Source: a virus
Length of the DNA: 64,000 bases
Strand: one strand, 5' to 3'
Virus record (IMG/VR): IMGVR_UViG_3300003322_000571
Location: 124,001 to 188,000 of that record
The translations under genes were made by a program, and so were the position numbers. The first letter of the stretch is position 1. The number at the start of each line of letters is the position of its first letter. A model generated the notes under the pieces. That model saw nothing but the letters and a program-made list of their open reading frames with translations. It was not told the DNA's origin and made no database searches. Below, piece after piece: positions 45,802-54,369 of this stretch.

Positions 45802-46160
45802 GTCTAGTCACTTATACTGCTGCTCAAGCGAAGCGTGATTACTCACAGTCAACAGCGGCAATTAGACAAGCTGTTCGTGAAATCGAGCAGATCATTGCAC
45901 AAGCTGCAAATGACGGAAAAGCATCAGTCGAAGTTCATTCACTGAAGCACAACAATGAATTTGTCCACTACCATCTTCCGACATACACGTGTTTGCAGAT
46001 GTCAGAAGCGTCCGCTGCTATTGTTGATGCTTTCAAAGCAGCTGGTTACCGCTGCGGATTTGTCCGCGATGAAGGTTACATTCCAGCCAGTCGCGCAGGT
46101 GAATGCAACGAAGAACAATATCGTCTCCACCGCTGGGTGTTGACATTTTACTGGGATTAA
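45798..46160 (+). CDS. Hypothetical protein
   Basis: 120 residues. N-terminal helical part, then an alpha/beta part with FKAAGYRCGFVRDEGYIPAS. No family is recognised. Confidence 0.8.
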   Translation: MSLVTYTAAQAKRDYSQSTAAIRQAVREIEQIIAQAANDGKASVEVHSLKHNNEFVHYHLPTYTCLQMSEASAAIVDAFKAAGYRCGFVRDEGYIPASRAGECNEEQYRLHRWVLTFYWD

Positions 46161-46163
46161 TAC

Positions 46164-46880
46164 ATGAGTCACAATGATAAGCGAAGCGTCCATACCGACG
46201 CTCTAGAAACCCTCGGCACAATCATTTCTGATAGTGAGAAGCGAGACGCAATCCACCTAGCTGTCGAACCGATCGAAGCGGGTGAAATGCTCGTTCCTGG
46301 TCAAGACGTTGGTATCGCCTATGGTAAGGCGTTCCACCGTGGTGTTAACCATGTTGGTATCGTTGATCCGTTCCTCAAGGTCGCCGTCAGGCCTGGTCAG
46401 AAGTTCTGGCTAGTTGTTTATCCGCGGAAGATCACATCGCTTCGTCATGTGTGGACACATCCCGACTTTGCAGAAGTTCCGGAGGTCGCCGCCGTGCAAG
46501 CCCCTTTCGTCGAACCCAATCCGGAGGTTCCCGCCGTTAAAGCGACAACTCCTCGGAAGCGAAAGTCGCAAGCACGCATCAACGATGAAGTAGCCGTCCC
46601 GCCAGAGCTAAACGATCCAAGGGTTGCTGCTGATCTATGGCTACGTAATTATGCTGGCCTCGTTGATGCTGACTATGACGAGATGATGTACGTTGCTCAA
46701 CAACACTACAATTACACGATCGGACTGTCGAAAAGTTGGCCTGACTATCTTATCGACGGTGGTAAGTGGGAAGGTGAAAGTGTGCCAAGCGAGTTTTGGG
46801 ATCATTTCGTTGTGTTGAAGGGCCTTGAACCACTAGCAGACGACGTGTGGAAGCCGTCGTTCTTTAGCTGCAGCTGCTGA
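46164..46880 (+). CDS. Conserved phage protein (238 aa)
   Basis: The pattern KRSVHTDALETLGTIIS, then KRDAIHLAVEPIEAGEMLVP and FWLVVYPRKITSLRHVWTHP is shared by phage hypothetical proteins. A proline-rich/basic linker (~110-140) separates a second helical domain. Function unknown. Confidence 0.85.
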   Translation: MSHNDKRSVHTDALETLGTIISDSEKRDAIHLAVEPIEAGEMLVPGQDVGIAYGKAFHRGVNHVGIVDPFLKVAVRPGQKFWLVVYPRKITSLRHVWTHPDFAEVPEVAAVQAPFVEPNPEVPAVKATTPRKRKSQARINDEVAVPPELNDPRVAADLWLRNYAGLVDADYDEMMYVAQQHYNYTIGLSKSWPDYLIDGGKWEGESVPSEFWDHFVVLKGLEPLADDVWKPSFFSCSC

Positions 46881-46881
46881 T

Positions 46882-47265
46882 ATGAGAACACCGAAACCAA
46901 ACCTTGGTGTCCTGTACCGGTACGACTACACTGCTTATTTCAATGGTGCATACGACATGAACGGTGAAATGTACAGGGTAGGACCACCTAAGCCGGTTAT
47001 TCACTGTGACAAGTTCAGGATTGTCAAAGTCACTCCGAAAGGAAACTGGATTGACGTTCATGGCAAACGGAAGTTTGTTCTGGGAACAGCACAAAAGCAG
47101 TATGCTTGTAGGACTCAGGAAGAAGCTCTCGTGTCATTCAAAGCACGGAAAGAGCGACATCTGAGTATTCTCCAACAGAAGATGAATGAACTCGAACGAG
47201 TGCTCGAGTTGGCAGAAACCGCTGATAAACTGGAAGCGAGGCAAACATGGTGGTCCAATACGTAA
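46882..47265 (+). CDS. Hypothetical protein with coiled-coil C-terminus
   Basis: 127 residues, one base after the previous stop. Tyr-rich N-terminal half and a C-terminal coiled coil (ILQQKMNELERVLELAETAD). Confidence 0.8.
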   Translation: MRTPKPNLGVLYRYDYTAYFNGAYDMNGEMYRVGPPKPVIHCDKFRIVKVTPKGNWIDVHGKRKFVLGTAQKQYACRTQEEALVSFKARKERHLSILQQKMNELERVLELAETADKLEARQTWWSNT

Positions 47266-47687
47266 TTGTCAAATACGCAGATGAAGTATACGATACCGCT
47301 GGTACGTTCAAACACGGTGCTTTTGCTGATGCGAGCGCTCACGACACGTACACAGGACGAAAGCTTCATTGCAAGACGGTATACGACACTGAGCAAGAAG
47401 CACAAGTGAAGTGTGATGAGATGCGTAAGTTTAACCCTCACGGATACTACGCAGTCAAGCGAGTCCTCGACTTGTATGACCTCACTGATCGCATTGCACG
47501 TTTGGAAACTATTGTAGAAGCCGCTAATGCGATTGCATCGCATTTTACGACTTGCGAACAGCAGCGTGGAGAACTGTATCCAGAAACGTGTCGCAATCCA
47601 ATCAACAACAGTGTGATTCCAAACGCTGTGATGATTCCGATTGCGATGCTACGGAAGTTGCAACAGGCAACGAACCAGACCCAATAA
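47247..47687 (+). CDS. Hypothetical protein
   Basis: 146 residues, overlapping the previous gene by 19 nt. Alpha/beta N-terminal half and helical C-terminal half with two Cys. Last gene before a structured gap. Confidence 0.8.
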   Translation: MVVQYVIVKYADEVYDTAGTFKHGAFADASAHDTYTGRKLHCKTVYDTEQEAQVKCDEMRKFNPHGYYAVKRVLDLYDLTDRIARLETIVEAANAIASHFTTCEQQRGELYPETCRNPINNSVIPNAVMIPIAMLRKLQQATNQTQ

Positions 47688-48064
47688 CAAAACTGAGATA
47701 TTAAGGTAACAACCTACAGGATAGCCGCCTGAGCGCGGCTACTTTCTCTGCAACAAAAGATTAGTCCGTGAAACACCGGGCGCAAAATGGCATACGGAGG
47801 TCGCAAAAGCGATATACGGTTCGTCAGGCGGCTTGCAGCGCATAGGACGATAAACGGCAGCGGAACAAGAGGTCAATCTCTCCGCCGGCTGAAGCAACAA
47901 TATTGACTAACCATTGAAATGGCGGCGGAGACACGGCTCTGCTTGTTACCGGCTGTGCCTAACTTCGCTTTGCATAAAAGCTGGGAGCTTCCCGGCTATA
48001 CCTCCATCGTTTGCATGCACATGTGGTTAAATTGTACATTTTGTGTGTTTTATAAGGAGCTACC
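47688..48064 (+). ncRNA. Structured gene-free segment, candidate ncRNA
   Basis: 377 nt. After a terminator hairpin (47722-47749) come TCGC/GCGA, CTCCGCC/GGCGGAG (44-nt loop) and AGCTGGGA/TCCCGGCT pairings. A 39-codon ATG frame from about 47789 lacks an SD and is probably not translated. No promoter of the usual type was found at its start. Confidence 0.4.
47722..47749 (+). terminator. Terminator hairpin
   Basis: Stem TAGCCGC/GCGGCTA, loop CTGAGC, tail CTTTCTCT. Confidence 0.75.
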
Positions 48065-48274
48065 ATGTGGCTTATGATTGCCTTGTTTGTTGTCATTGCG
48101 GTACTGACGCTGTTCGCATTCATTACTGACAACCAGTCGCATACGTATACCAGTGAGTTGATTTGCCGTGCCCTGTGTGTATGCGCAATAGTCGCGTACT
48201 TTAATGTCTGGGCTGGCTTTGCCAGTGTCGTCTTGACGTATATCTACTTTAGGTTTGTGAGGAAATATGATTGA
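48065..48274 (+). CDS. Small membrane protein, two TM segments
   Basis: 69 residues, SD AAGGAG. Helices at ~3-20 and ~36-62. First of three similar membrane-protein genes. Confidence 0.8.
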   Translation: MWLMIALFVVIAVLTLFAFITDNQSHTYTSELICRALCVCAIVAYFNVWAGFASVVLTYIYFRFVRKYD

Positions 48275-48467
48275 TGTGATTGCGCAGATTCTTCTGCTGA
48301 CAACGATTATGATGGTCGTTCTTGGATTCGTTTTCAGGGACAGTGACTACAAGCGATGGGCTGCTTATTGCTTTGTTCCAGGTATTTTGCTGTACCTGTT
48401 TGGCTTCTACTTGACGGTGCTGATCTTTGGTGTGTACGCACTGGTCAAGTACTTTGACAAGAGGTGA
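48267..48467 (+). CDS. Small membrane protein, two TM segments
   Basis: 66 residues, overlapping the previous gene by 8 nt. Hydrophobic stretches at ~3-22 and ~32-60, the second ending VYALVKYFDKR, like the WFDSR end of the next protein. Confidence 0.8.
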   Translation: MIDVIAQILLLTTIMMVVLGFVFRDSDYKRWAAYCFVPGILLYLFGFYLTVLIFGVYALVKYFDKR

Positions 48468-48470
48468 AGT

Positions 48471-48680
48471 ATGATCGCCGTTAACGACTTAGTTTCACTT
48501 TTGTTGGTTGTAGGCGGCGTATGTGCCTTCTTCATCGGCCTGTTCTCCATTCACACGCAAACATTGATTTGGGGCGTCCGAGGGGTATTGACAGGGATTC
48601 TGTTGTGCACTGTCGGTTTCTCGATTACTTGTGTGATCCTCTTTGTGTACTACGTGTATCAGTGGTTTGACTCACGTTGA
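48471..48680 (+). CDS. Small membrane protein, two TM segments
   Basis: 69 residues, 3 nt after the previous stop. LVSLLLVVGGVCAFFIGLF and GILLCTVGFSITCVILFVYY form the helices; related to the previous gene in layout. Confidence 0.8.
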   Translation: MIAVNDLVSLLLVVGGVCAFFIGLFSIHTQTLIWGVRGVLTGILLCTVGFSITCVILFVYYVYQWFDSR

Positions 48681-48705
48681 CGCGTATAGGGTTAGGTTAC
48701 ATAGT
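48677..48705 (+). promoter_or_regulatory. Sigma70-type promoter
   Basis: -35 TTGACG overlapping the preceding stop, 17-nt spacer, -10 CATAGT. GGGTTAG/CTAACCC arms enclose it, the right arm ending at the next ATG. Confidence 0.65.
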
Positions 48706-48739
48706 TGACTGGTAACTTTTAACTGAGGTTGTCTAACCC

Positions 48740-48991
48740 ATGCGTACTGATTTCGCCGATGAGCACAAAGACTACAACCGTTTCGAATTCGCTGGTCAAG
48801 CTGTTTGGGCTGAGAAGGATCTGGAAGCGAAGCGGGACTTGTTCATCAAGACGATGGTCGATAAGTTTGCCTACCCAAAGAAAGCAGACCAATTCCGTCA
48901 GAAAGCAATCAAAACGACGAATCCGACCGTGATCGACAAGATGGTTGGTGATTTGATCTTGCTGCAGAGCGGCGATAAGGTGATTCGATGA
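48740..48991 (+). CDS. Hypothetical helical protein
   Basis: 83 residues. No close SD (GAGG is 15 nt upstream). Lys-rich, helical. ATGA overlap with the next gene. Confidence 0.78.
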   Translation: MRTDFADEHKDYNRFEFAGQAVWAEKDLEAKRDLFIKTMVDKFAYPKKADQFRQKAIKTTNPTVIDKMVGDLILLQSGDKVIR

Positions 48992-49572
48992 ACAAGTTTC
49001 ACGTCCAACCGATCACGGAAACTGACAAAACGATAGTTGGCCAGATTGCTCACCTCGAGCAAGTCGCAACACGTGTCGATCAGGCGATGGTGATTATGTC
49101 TAAACTGGGAATTGAATTGGCTCAATTCCCAGAGATGTTCAACGAGCTTGTTAAGCGGTACGTTGAACTCCAACCGAAACAACGACCAGCATCTCCTGGT
49201 CATCTGAACCATTGCAATCTCAACTTCCCAGCAACGATCGATTCTGTTGACGATTACTGTTCGTGTCAGTTTCACACGGTTGTCGCATTCCCGAGTGATC
49301 ATGTGTTTACGAGAAGGGAGAACGGCGAAGCCCTGCGTAAGCAATGGCACCTTGATGGTCGAGATACTAACGATGAAATCGTCATTGTTCAGATTCCTGA
49401 CACGATGTACACTATTTCTTCGTCGTTTTTCATCGGGTTGTTTGCTGACTCCCTGCGTAAGATGGGTCGTGAGCGGTTCAAGGAAAAATACAGGTTCGTC
49501 GGTTCGTCCAAAACAGATACGATCCAAGACGTGCTGAATGTTCACATTCAGACGACACTTCGCTGGATATAA
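48988..49572 (+). CDS. Protein with STAS-like (DUF4325-like) C-terminus
   Basis: 194 residues. The N-terminal ~70 residues are helical. Toward the C-terminus, IVQIPDTMYTISSSFFIGLF, then LRKMGRERFKEKYRFV and a final amphipathic helix resemble the STAS-like DUF4325 pattern (strand, SSSF loop, helix). Weak but consistent. Confidence 0.78.
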   Translation: MNKFHVQPITETDKTIVGQIAHLEQVATRVDQAMVIMSKLGIELAQFPEMFNELVKRYVELQPKQRPASPGHLNHCNLNFPATIDSVDDYCSCQFHTVVAFPSDHVFTRRENGEALRKQWHLDGRDTNDEIVIVQIPDTMYTISSSFFIGLFADSLRKMGRERFKEKYRFVGSSKTDTIQDVLNVHIQTTLRWI

Positions 49573-49573
49573 T

Positions 49574-49798
49574 ATGAAATACACACAATATACTCTCATC
49601 GTTGAGGGAGATGATGAGGATGTCTTCGTCGCTCAAATCAACGAGAAAATTCAACAAGGATGGCAACCGATTGGCGGTGTTGCTGCTTCGAACGGTTTTC
49701 TGCTGCAGGCCATGGGTCTGCCCGAACAAACAACTTTGATCACAGAGGTCGGCAATGATCTACACGCAAGTCAACTCGCAGCCTCTAGCCACCACTGA
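49574..49798 (+). CDS. Hypothetical protein
   Basis: 74 residues, starting 1 nt after the previous stop. The IQQGWQPIGGVAASNGFLLQ segment resembles small DUF1737-like folds, weakly. Overlaps the next gene by 44 nt. Confidence 0.72.
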   Translation: MKYTQYTLIVEGDDEDVFVAQINEKIQQGWQPIGGVAASNGFLLQAMGLPEQTTLITEVGNDLHASQLAASSHH

Positions 49799-50099
49799 GT
49801 ACGAGGCACTGATCCAGCAGTTCACCGAGAAGTTCTTCTTCGACTTCATGGAATACGGCAAGGGCGGAATCAAGCGCGTTAGTGAAGACTTCATCGACAC
49901 AATCGAGGCGTGGTACAAGGCTCGTTATCCTGAGTATGCAAACACAAACATCTCAACTGCGGATCACAAGCGGACAACGCTGTACATCATGCAAGAGATC
50001 GTCAATGCGTTGATCACTCAAGGGACAGGTGGCATCAAATCTGTGTGCTACAGCTCCACGTCGTATGTGTTTAGTATGTTGAAGGGCTCCGTACAATGA
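49755..50099 (+). CDS. Hypothetical protein
   Basis: 114 residues, SD AGAGG. Helical, Phe/Tyr-rich. No family is recognised. Confidence 0.8.
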   Translation: MIYTQVNSQPLATTEYEALIQQFTEKFFFDFMEYGKGGIKRVSEDFIDTIEAWYKARYPEYANTNISTADHKRTTLYIMQEIVNALITQGTGGIKSVCYSSTSYVFSMLKGSVQ

Positions 50100-50371
50100 A
50101 ACCGGTTATTCCTCTTCATTTGTTTCATAACGACCGTCCAAACGAACTTTGGATTGACAGTATCGAGTTGCAACAATATGCTGGATGGAAGTCGGGTTTC
50201 ATTGTCGAGATGCATGATTCAGCACTCGCTGAGGCGACTTTCACCTCTGCGGAAACGAAAGCTGGTGGTCAGCAACTGAAGTTTGAACTGTTGTCGACGA
50301 CCGTAATTACAATCTGGCACACACCCAACGCACGTATGGGGTGGGTGTCTTCCGATGATATTGCAAGATGA
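50096..50371 (+). CDS. Hypothetical protein
   Basis: 91 residues, ATGA overlap. Beta-rich. No family is recognised. Confidence 0.8.
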   Translation: MKPVIPLHLFHNDRPNELWIDSIELQQYAGWKSGFIVEMHDSALAEATFTSAETKAGGQQLKFELLSTTVITIWHTPNARMGWVSSDDIAR

Positions 50372-50643
50372 ACGTATACCAAACTGAATCAGTCCGCCTG
50401 ATGGAAGAAGTCTTCGATATTGATTACTTCGTTGAGACGTTCTTCTTTGTTTTGAAGATGAACGCTATGACGGTCGACGGAATTCGCAAAGGTAAATTTT
50501 CGAACACCAAGCTGCTCACACTGTGGAATCGTTTTTGGGAATATCTTCCGGACACTGAAAGCATTCGAACGTTGACGTTCTTCCATCTGTGTGATATGTG
50601 CGACGGTACATATGATCCAGAAGACGACACTGATATTGGGTGA
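50368..50643 (+). CDS. Acidic hypothetical protein
   Basis: 91 residues, ATGA overlap. Helical, very acidic C-terminus (DMCDGTYDPEDDTDIG). Confidence 0.8.
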   Translation: MNVYQTESVRLMEEVFDIDYFVETFFFVLKMNAMTVDGIRKGKFSNTKLLTLWNRFWEYLPDTESIRTLTFFHLCDMCDGTYDPEDDTDIG

Positions 50644-50658
50644 TGGAGGAGTCGTAAC

Positions 50659-51087
50659 ATGACAAAGATGTATATTCCTCAGCTGCGGGACAAGATCCAA
50701 TTGACTGCTGATTGGACATTCAAATTGTACTGTGAGTCGCGCAATAGTTCGTTGTTCGAAGAAACAGATATCCGGCAGAAGCAACAAGCAGCGTGGCAAC
50801 GGTACCGAGACATTGAAGATCAAATCCAACAACTGGGTGGGAAGTATTCAGTAACTCAGGACCTACGAGACCAGTGTAAACAAGCGTATCATGATGCATA
50901 TCATGTTTACGTTGACTACACGTTCCCTGTCGGCACAGTCTTGTCGATCGACCGGATCTACATCAAGAACGGTCAGACGGATTACAATAGTGTGACGTTC
51001 CGCTTGGTTGATCCGTATCGCAAGGGCGTCCGGTTCTGGGCGAAACTCGCTGATGTTAACACGATCGAATTCGACCTCTTACCCTGA
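50659..51087 (+). CDS. Hypothetical protein
   Basis: 142 residues, SD GGAGG 11 nt upstream. Helical N-terminal two-thirds, beta C-terminus. No family is recognised. Confidence 0.8.
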   Translation: MTKMYIPQLRDKIQLTADWTFKLYCESRNSSLFEETDIRQKQQAAWQRYRDIEDQIQQLGGKYSVTQDLRDQCKQAYHDAYHVYVDYTFPVGTVLSIDRIYIKNGQTDYNSVTFRLVDPYRKGVRFWAKLADVNTIEFDLLP

Positions 51088-51097
51088 GGTCTGAGTG

Positions 51098-51126
51098 TTG
51101 ACACCCATGGCTGACGTTCCTATAGT
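51098..51126 (+). promoter_or_regulatory. Sigma70-type promoter
   Basis: -35 TTGACA, 17-nt spacer, -10 TATAGT. Confidence 0.78.
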
Positions 51127-51153
51127 GGAGTTGTTCATTTAAGGAGAACAGTC

Positions 51154-51279
51154 ATGGAATACGTAACGTTGATTCTGTTGGTGATCGTCGGTATTGGTGG
51201 TGGTTTGGCTTTCCGTCAACATCGCCGCACTACACGGCAAGAGCCGTTCAAGACGCAGCTGCACGACAGCCGCAAGTAA
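51154..51279 (+). CDS. Very small membrane protein (41 aa)
   Basis: SD AAGGAG. Starts MEYVTLILLVIVGIGGGLAF, then a basic cytoplasmic tail (RQHRRTTRQEPFKTQLHDSR). Has its own promoter. Confidence 0.72.
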   Translation: MEYVTLILLVIVGIGGGLAFRQHRRTTRQEPFKTQLHDSRK

Positions 51280-51288
51280 AGGATTTGT

Positions 51289-52047
51289 ATGACGAAGTCG
51301 ACGTTCGGCTTTCACAAACTAATTGGCGCAACGATCAAAACCGTTGTTTCAGATGGCGTTGGCGACGTTATCACCCTGATCGACACAGACGGTGTCAAGT
51401 ATCGTGTGTTGGTCGAAGGTGATGGATTGGTGTCTCTTACCAAGAAGTCACCTCGTAAGCCTCGCGCGAAGAAATCTGGTCTTTCTGACGACTGGCCGGT
51501 GCCTAAGGGGCCGAGTCATCCTAGCGTCAAGGAGATCGCTGAGTTCAATAAACTAAACGAACGTCTGATTGAAGTTAAGAAGTCGTTCCCTGCTTGGCCT
51601 TATCCGACCAAAGAGCAGTATGAAGTACGATCGGAAGAGCGTTCTTCGATAGCCAAGGAGCTGAAGAAGAATAAGAAGCTGTGGAAGAAGCACAAAGCAC
51701 AACAGCATTCTGCTGACACTCTATCACAGTCGTCGCTTAACTTGCACTATGTGTCGATCCATGTGATCGAGAAGGTGCTTAAGCCGATCGTTGCTAGCCG
51801 TTTGCACTTCGAAGAACGGAAGATCGTCCCGCATACGTTGATCTTCAAGGATTCGATCACAGACGAACTTGATCGCGTTGAGTTTTTGATGGCGGTTGAA
51901 GATGCGTTTGGACTCGAACTACCTGATACCTGGTTGACTGAGAACTACGACAACGTGAAGTTCGAACGTTTCGTCACCGAGCTTCATGTTCGGTTGAATA
52001 GCAAGTTGTTCGTTGAAACACGCAAGTATGTCCCCGGACTGCGGTAA
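51289..52047 (+). CDS. Protein with ACP-like C-terminal domain
   Basis: 252 residues. N-terminal barrel-like region, a basic linker (KKSPRKPRAKKSG), a Lys-rich helical middle, then from ~175 an acyl-carrier-protein-like fold: DELDRVEFLMAVEDAFGLEL matches the helix II pattern DSLDxVELxMxxExxF. The phosphopantetheine Ser of DSL is replaced by Glu, so acyl carrying is unlikely. Possibly a protein-interaction module. Confidence 0.78.
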   Translation: MTKSTFGFHKLIGATIKTVVSDGVGDVITLIDTDGVKYRVLVEGDGLVSLTKKSPRKPRAKKSGLSDDWPVPKGPSHPSVKEIAEFNKLNERLIEVKKSFPAWPYPTKEQYEVRSEERSSIAKELKKNKKLWKKHKAQQHSADTLSQSSLNLHYVSIHVIEKVLKPIVASRLHFEERKIVPHTLIFKDSITDELDRVEFLMAVEDAFGLELPDTWLTENYDNVKFERFVTELHVRLNSKLFVETRKYVPGLR

Positions 52048-52069
52048 TTAGGCGATTTAAGTAGTACTA

Positions 52070-52095
52070 CGGGAGCTACACGCTCCCGTTTTTAT
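52070..52095 (+). terminator. Rho-independent terminator
   Basis: Stem CGGGAGC/GCTCCCG, loop TACAC, tail TTTTTATTT. Confidence 0.88.
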
Positions 52096-52107
52096 TTGAG
52101 GTTTTGT

Positions 52108-52353
52108 ATGTTGATGACACAATACACGTACTTGCTGTGGCAAGATGACCGTGGAACACACATCAAACTGATGCATAAAGAACTGCAAGAGAAAGTCAAG
52201 CATTTCTTCATCGCTGGACAGCGAGATCCTGGTCCAATTCATTCCCATATGCGCAGCCTTACTGATGAACTGTGTGACGGATTCTTCCCTGATCCAAACC
52301 GTCGTAAGAAGAAAGAGAAGAAGCCAAAAGAGGAAACTGTTGAGGTCAAATAA
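52108..52353 (+). CDS. Hypothetical protein with Lys-rich tail
   Basis: 81 residues from ATG 52108, SD TGAGG. The tail RRKKKEKKPKEE is highly charged; body helical. Confidence 0.75.
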   Translation: MLMTQYTYLLWQDDRGTHIKLMHKELQEKVKHFFIAGQRDPGPIHSHMRSLTDELCDGFFPDPNRRKKKEKKPKEETVEVK

Positions 52354-52367
52354 CTTGCCACTATAAT
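52340..52367 (+). promoter_or_regulatory. Sigma70-type promoter
   Basis: -35 TTGAGG inside the preceding gene, 16-nt spacer, -10 TATAAT. Confidence 0.65.
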
Positions 52368-52397
52368 TGCGGTAAGTTAAATCTCTTGGAGTTGGTC

Positions 52398-52691
52398 GTG
52401 AATCGTCTTCCGATGGTCGGTGATATTGTTCGTACGTCGTGCGGGGTTGATCAATTGGTAGTTAGCGTCGATAACAAAGTGCCGCAGAGCAACGACTTTG
52501 TTTTTAACACGGTTCCGTTCATGGACGACATGCCGATGTCAAAACTGAACCACAATGCCTACCACATTTCTTTCGACCGCAAGACGGTCGTTGGTGGACG
52601 TAGTGTCATCCTGAAAGACCTTGAGTTCATCAACAGCGCAAAGATCAAAGAAACAAAGACGGACTATGTGTTTGTCAAATACAATAAGTGA
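52398..52691 (+). CDS. Hypothetical protein, GTG start
   Basis: 97 residues; GTG 52398 after SD GGAG is preferred to an in-frame TTG that lies in the SD. Beta-rich. No family is recognised. Confidence 0.72.
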   Translation: MNRLPMVGDIVRTSCGVDQLVVSVDNKVPQSNDFVFNTVPFMDDMPMSKLNHNAYHISFDRKTVVGGRSVILKDLEFINSAKIKETKTDYVFVKYNK

Positions 52692-52699
52692 GGTAGCTT

Positions 52700-53137
52700 T
52701 TGGGACGAGTTAACCATCAGCAGATTCAGCAAGGGAACGTTCCGTCGTTCATTAAATTGCTGAGCATGCAAATGACTACGGGTAGCGGATACCTGACAGT
52801 TGGAAGTATCCTCGAGGGGATGTCCGATGTTGATTTGATGCAGATTCTTCGCTTTGCTGATCAACTTGGCGAAGAGAACGATGAGTATGCATCGATTGTA
52901 ATGGTAATCCTGACAATCCTGATGTTACAGGCAGACGGAAGTGACGATCCAACAGATCTGGAAACGATCCACACAGCATTGAACCAAATTGTCAATCTGT
53001 TTGCATGGGAATACCTTGCACGCAAAGGACGAATGAAGATGCATTACCAGAACATTACTCTGTCGCCTGACGCTGACAACCGAGTGATCGCTGAAGTTAT
53101 TGACCCCAAAGGGATTGAAGATGATCTTGAAGACTAA
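52700..53137 (+). CDS. Helical hypothetical protein, TTG start
   Basis: 145 residues from a TTG after GAGG; no better start upstream. Helical core (DVDLMQILRFADQLGEENDE), acidic C-terminus. Confidence 0.72.
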   Translation: MGRVNHQQIQQGNVPSFIKLLSMQMTTGSGYLTVGSILEGMSDVDLMQILRFADQLGEENDEYASIVMVILTILMLQADGSDDPTDLETIHTALNQIVNLFAWEYLARKGRMKMHYQNITLSPDADNRVIAEVIDPKGIEDDLED

Positions 53138-53567
53138 TTCGTGGCACTACCGTCTTGCATCAAAGTATGCACACATGGACGAACGACCTCACGATTTCTG
53201 CTCATACGCGCGCAAAGTGTTGCAGGGTGGCATTCTCGCACTGATGCTTGCTCTCGTTGGAGCAGCAGTCTTGTTCTTTTATGTGTACCTAGGTGCGCAG
53301 CTAGTTGCCGCTTACGTTTCGGGCGTCTGGATGCTTGAATGGTACTCCGATGCTGTATGGGGTGCTGTGTGGGAAACTGTTACACTCGGCAGCATCGCCG
53401 CGTACATCGGATACCAAATCTGGGATCAGAACACGTATCAAGCACGATTGGAGAAGAAGCGAGCTGCCTTGAAGGCGAACGGCGGCGTGGCTCGTCAGCC
53501 AGGATTCTTTACCATGTTGTACCGCACGATCCGTGAAAAGACGTGCTTCACTGTGACCTACAAATGA
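53121..53567 (+). CDS. Membrane protein, two TM segments
   Basis: 148 residues from ATG 53121. TM helices near 36-66 and 80-100, with a TNSWHYRLASKYA N-terminus of a type I have seen in large phages. Basic C-terminal tail. Confidence 0.8.
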   Translation: MILKTNSWHYRLASKYAHMDERPHDFCSYARKVLQGGILALMLALVGAAVLFFYVYLGAQLVAAYVSGVWMLEWYSDAVWGAVWETVTLGSIAAYIGYQIWDQNTYQARLEKKRAALKANGGVARQPGFFTMLYRTIREKTCFTVTYK

Positions 53568-54118
53568 TTGAACTTATCGACAAGATCAAGGACGTCCGTT
53601 CGTATATTCGGAATCGTTTCATCACGAAGTCTCACGCTGTTATTACGTCCCTCAAGAAGGGATCGTGGCACGAGTGTGAAGAGCTGATGTTGCATTCGAA
53701 CTTCCAGATTCTTGTCGATTATGTAGAAGTCCAGTGTGCTTGGATGCACATTACCAGTGATCCTGGTAGGCAACACTTGAAGAAGTACGGCTATCCAACG
53801 AACAGTTGGTCACCTGTGTCGTGGGTTCGTAAGATGTTGTGGCGGAACCGTGAAGCAGGTATCGCTCGTCTCCGCTACGAATCGGAAGTGATGGATCAGA
53901 ACTTCTCTGACCAACACACCAAAGGTGGCGATTACGCCCGCGAGCAACTTGAGTTGTATCTTTGGTGGACTGATATCTACCCTGCTCGCCCTGATCCGTA
54001 CGACTTGTATGAATGGTCCGACTATACGAAGATTGGCGTGCTGGAGAAGCAGTATGCCGATGAAGAAAACGAAAACTTGATCCGTCTGATCAAGATCCGT
54101 AACACGATGTGGACGTAA
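53564..54118 (+). CDS. Hypothetical protein (184 aa)
   Basis: ATGA overlap with the previous gene. Helical with many Trp and Tyr (YLWWTDIYPARPDPYDLYEW). No family is recognised. Confidence 0.8.
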   Translation: MIELIDKIKDVRSYIRNRFITKSHAVITSLKKGSWHECEELMLHSNFQILVDYVEVQCAWMHITSDPGRQHLKKYGYPTNSWSPVSWVRKMLWRNREAGIARLRYESEVMDQNFSDQHTKGGDYAREQLELYLWWTDIYPARPDPYDLYEWSDYTKIGVLEKQYADEENENLIRLIKIRNTMWT

Positions 54119-54369
54119 TGACCCCATTTGATATTGCTGCGATTGAGGGTGACAAGATCCTCAAGATCACCGTCAACAGTGAGCGACACCTGACAATTCA
54201 CGGCGAAAAGTTCACATTTCAGTTGACGAACATGATCGATCAGACTGACAGTGACCAGATTCCGGTCTTCAATGTTCGTACAACTGAAAACCGAAGTGGC
54301 CCTCGACCTCGCGTTAAGGCGCCTGAAAAGTCAGCAACCATTTTTGAGTTCAAGAGGAAAAACGAATGA
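54118..54369 (+). CDS. Small hypothetical protein
   Basis: 83 residues, TAATG overlap. Beta-rich, basic C-terminus. ATGA overlap with the next gene. Confidence 0.78.
   Translation: MTPFDIAAIEGDKILKITVNSERHLTIHGEKFTFQLTNMIDQTDSDQIPVFNVRTTENRSGPRPRVKAPEKSATIFEFKRKNE

Noticed and set aside
47789-47908. 39-codon basic ORF in the structured gap
   Set aside because: No SD and embedded in predicted RNA structure.
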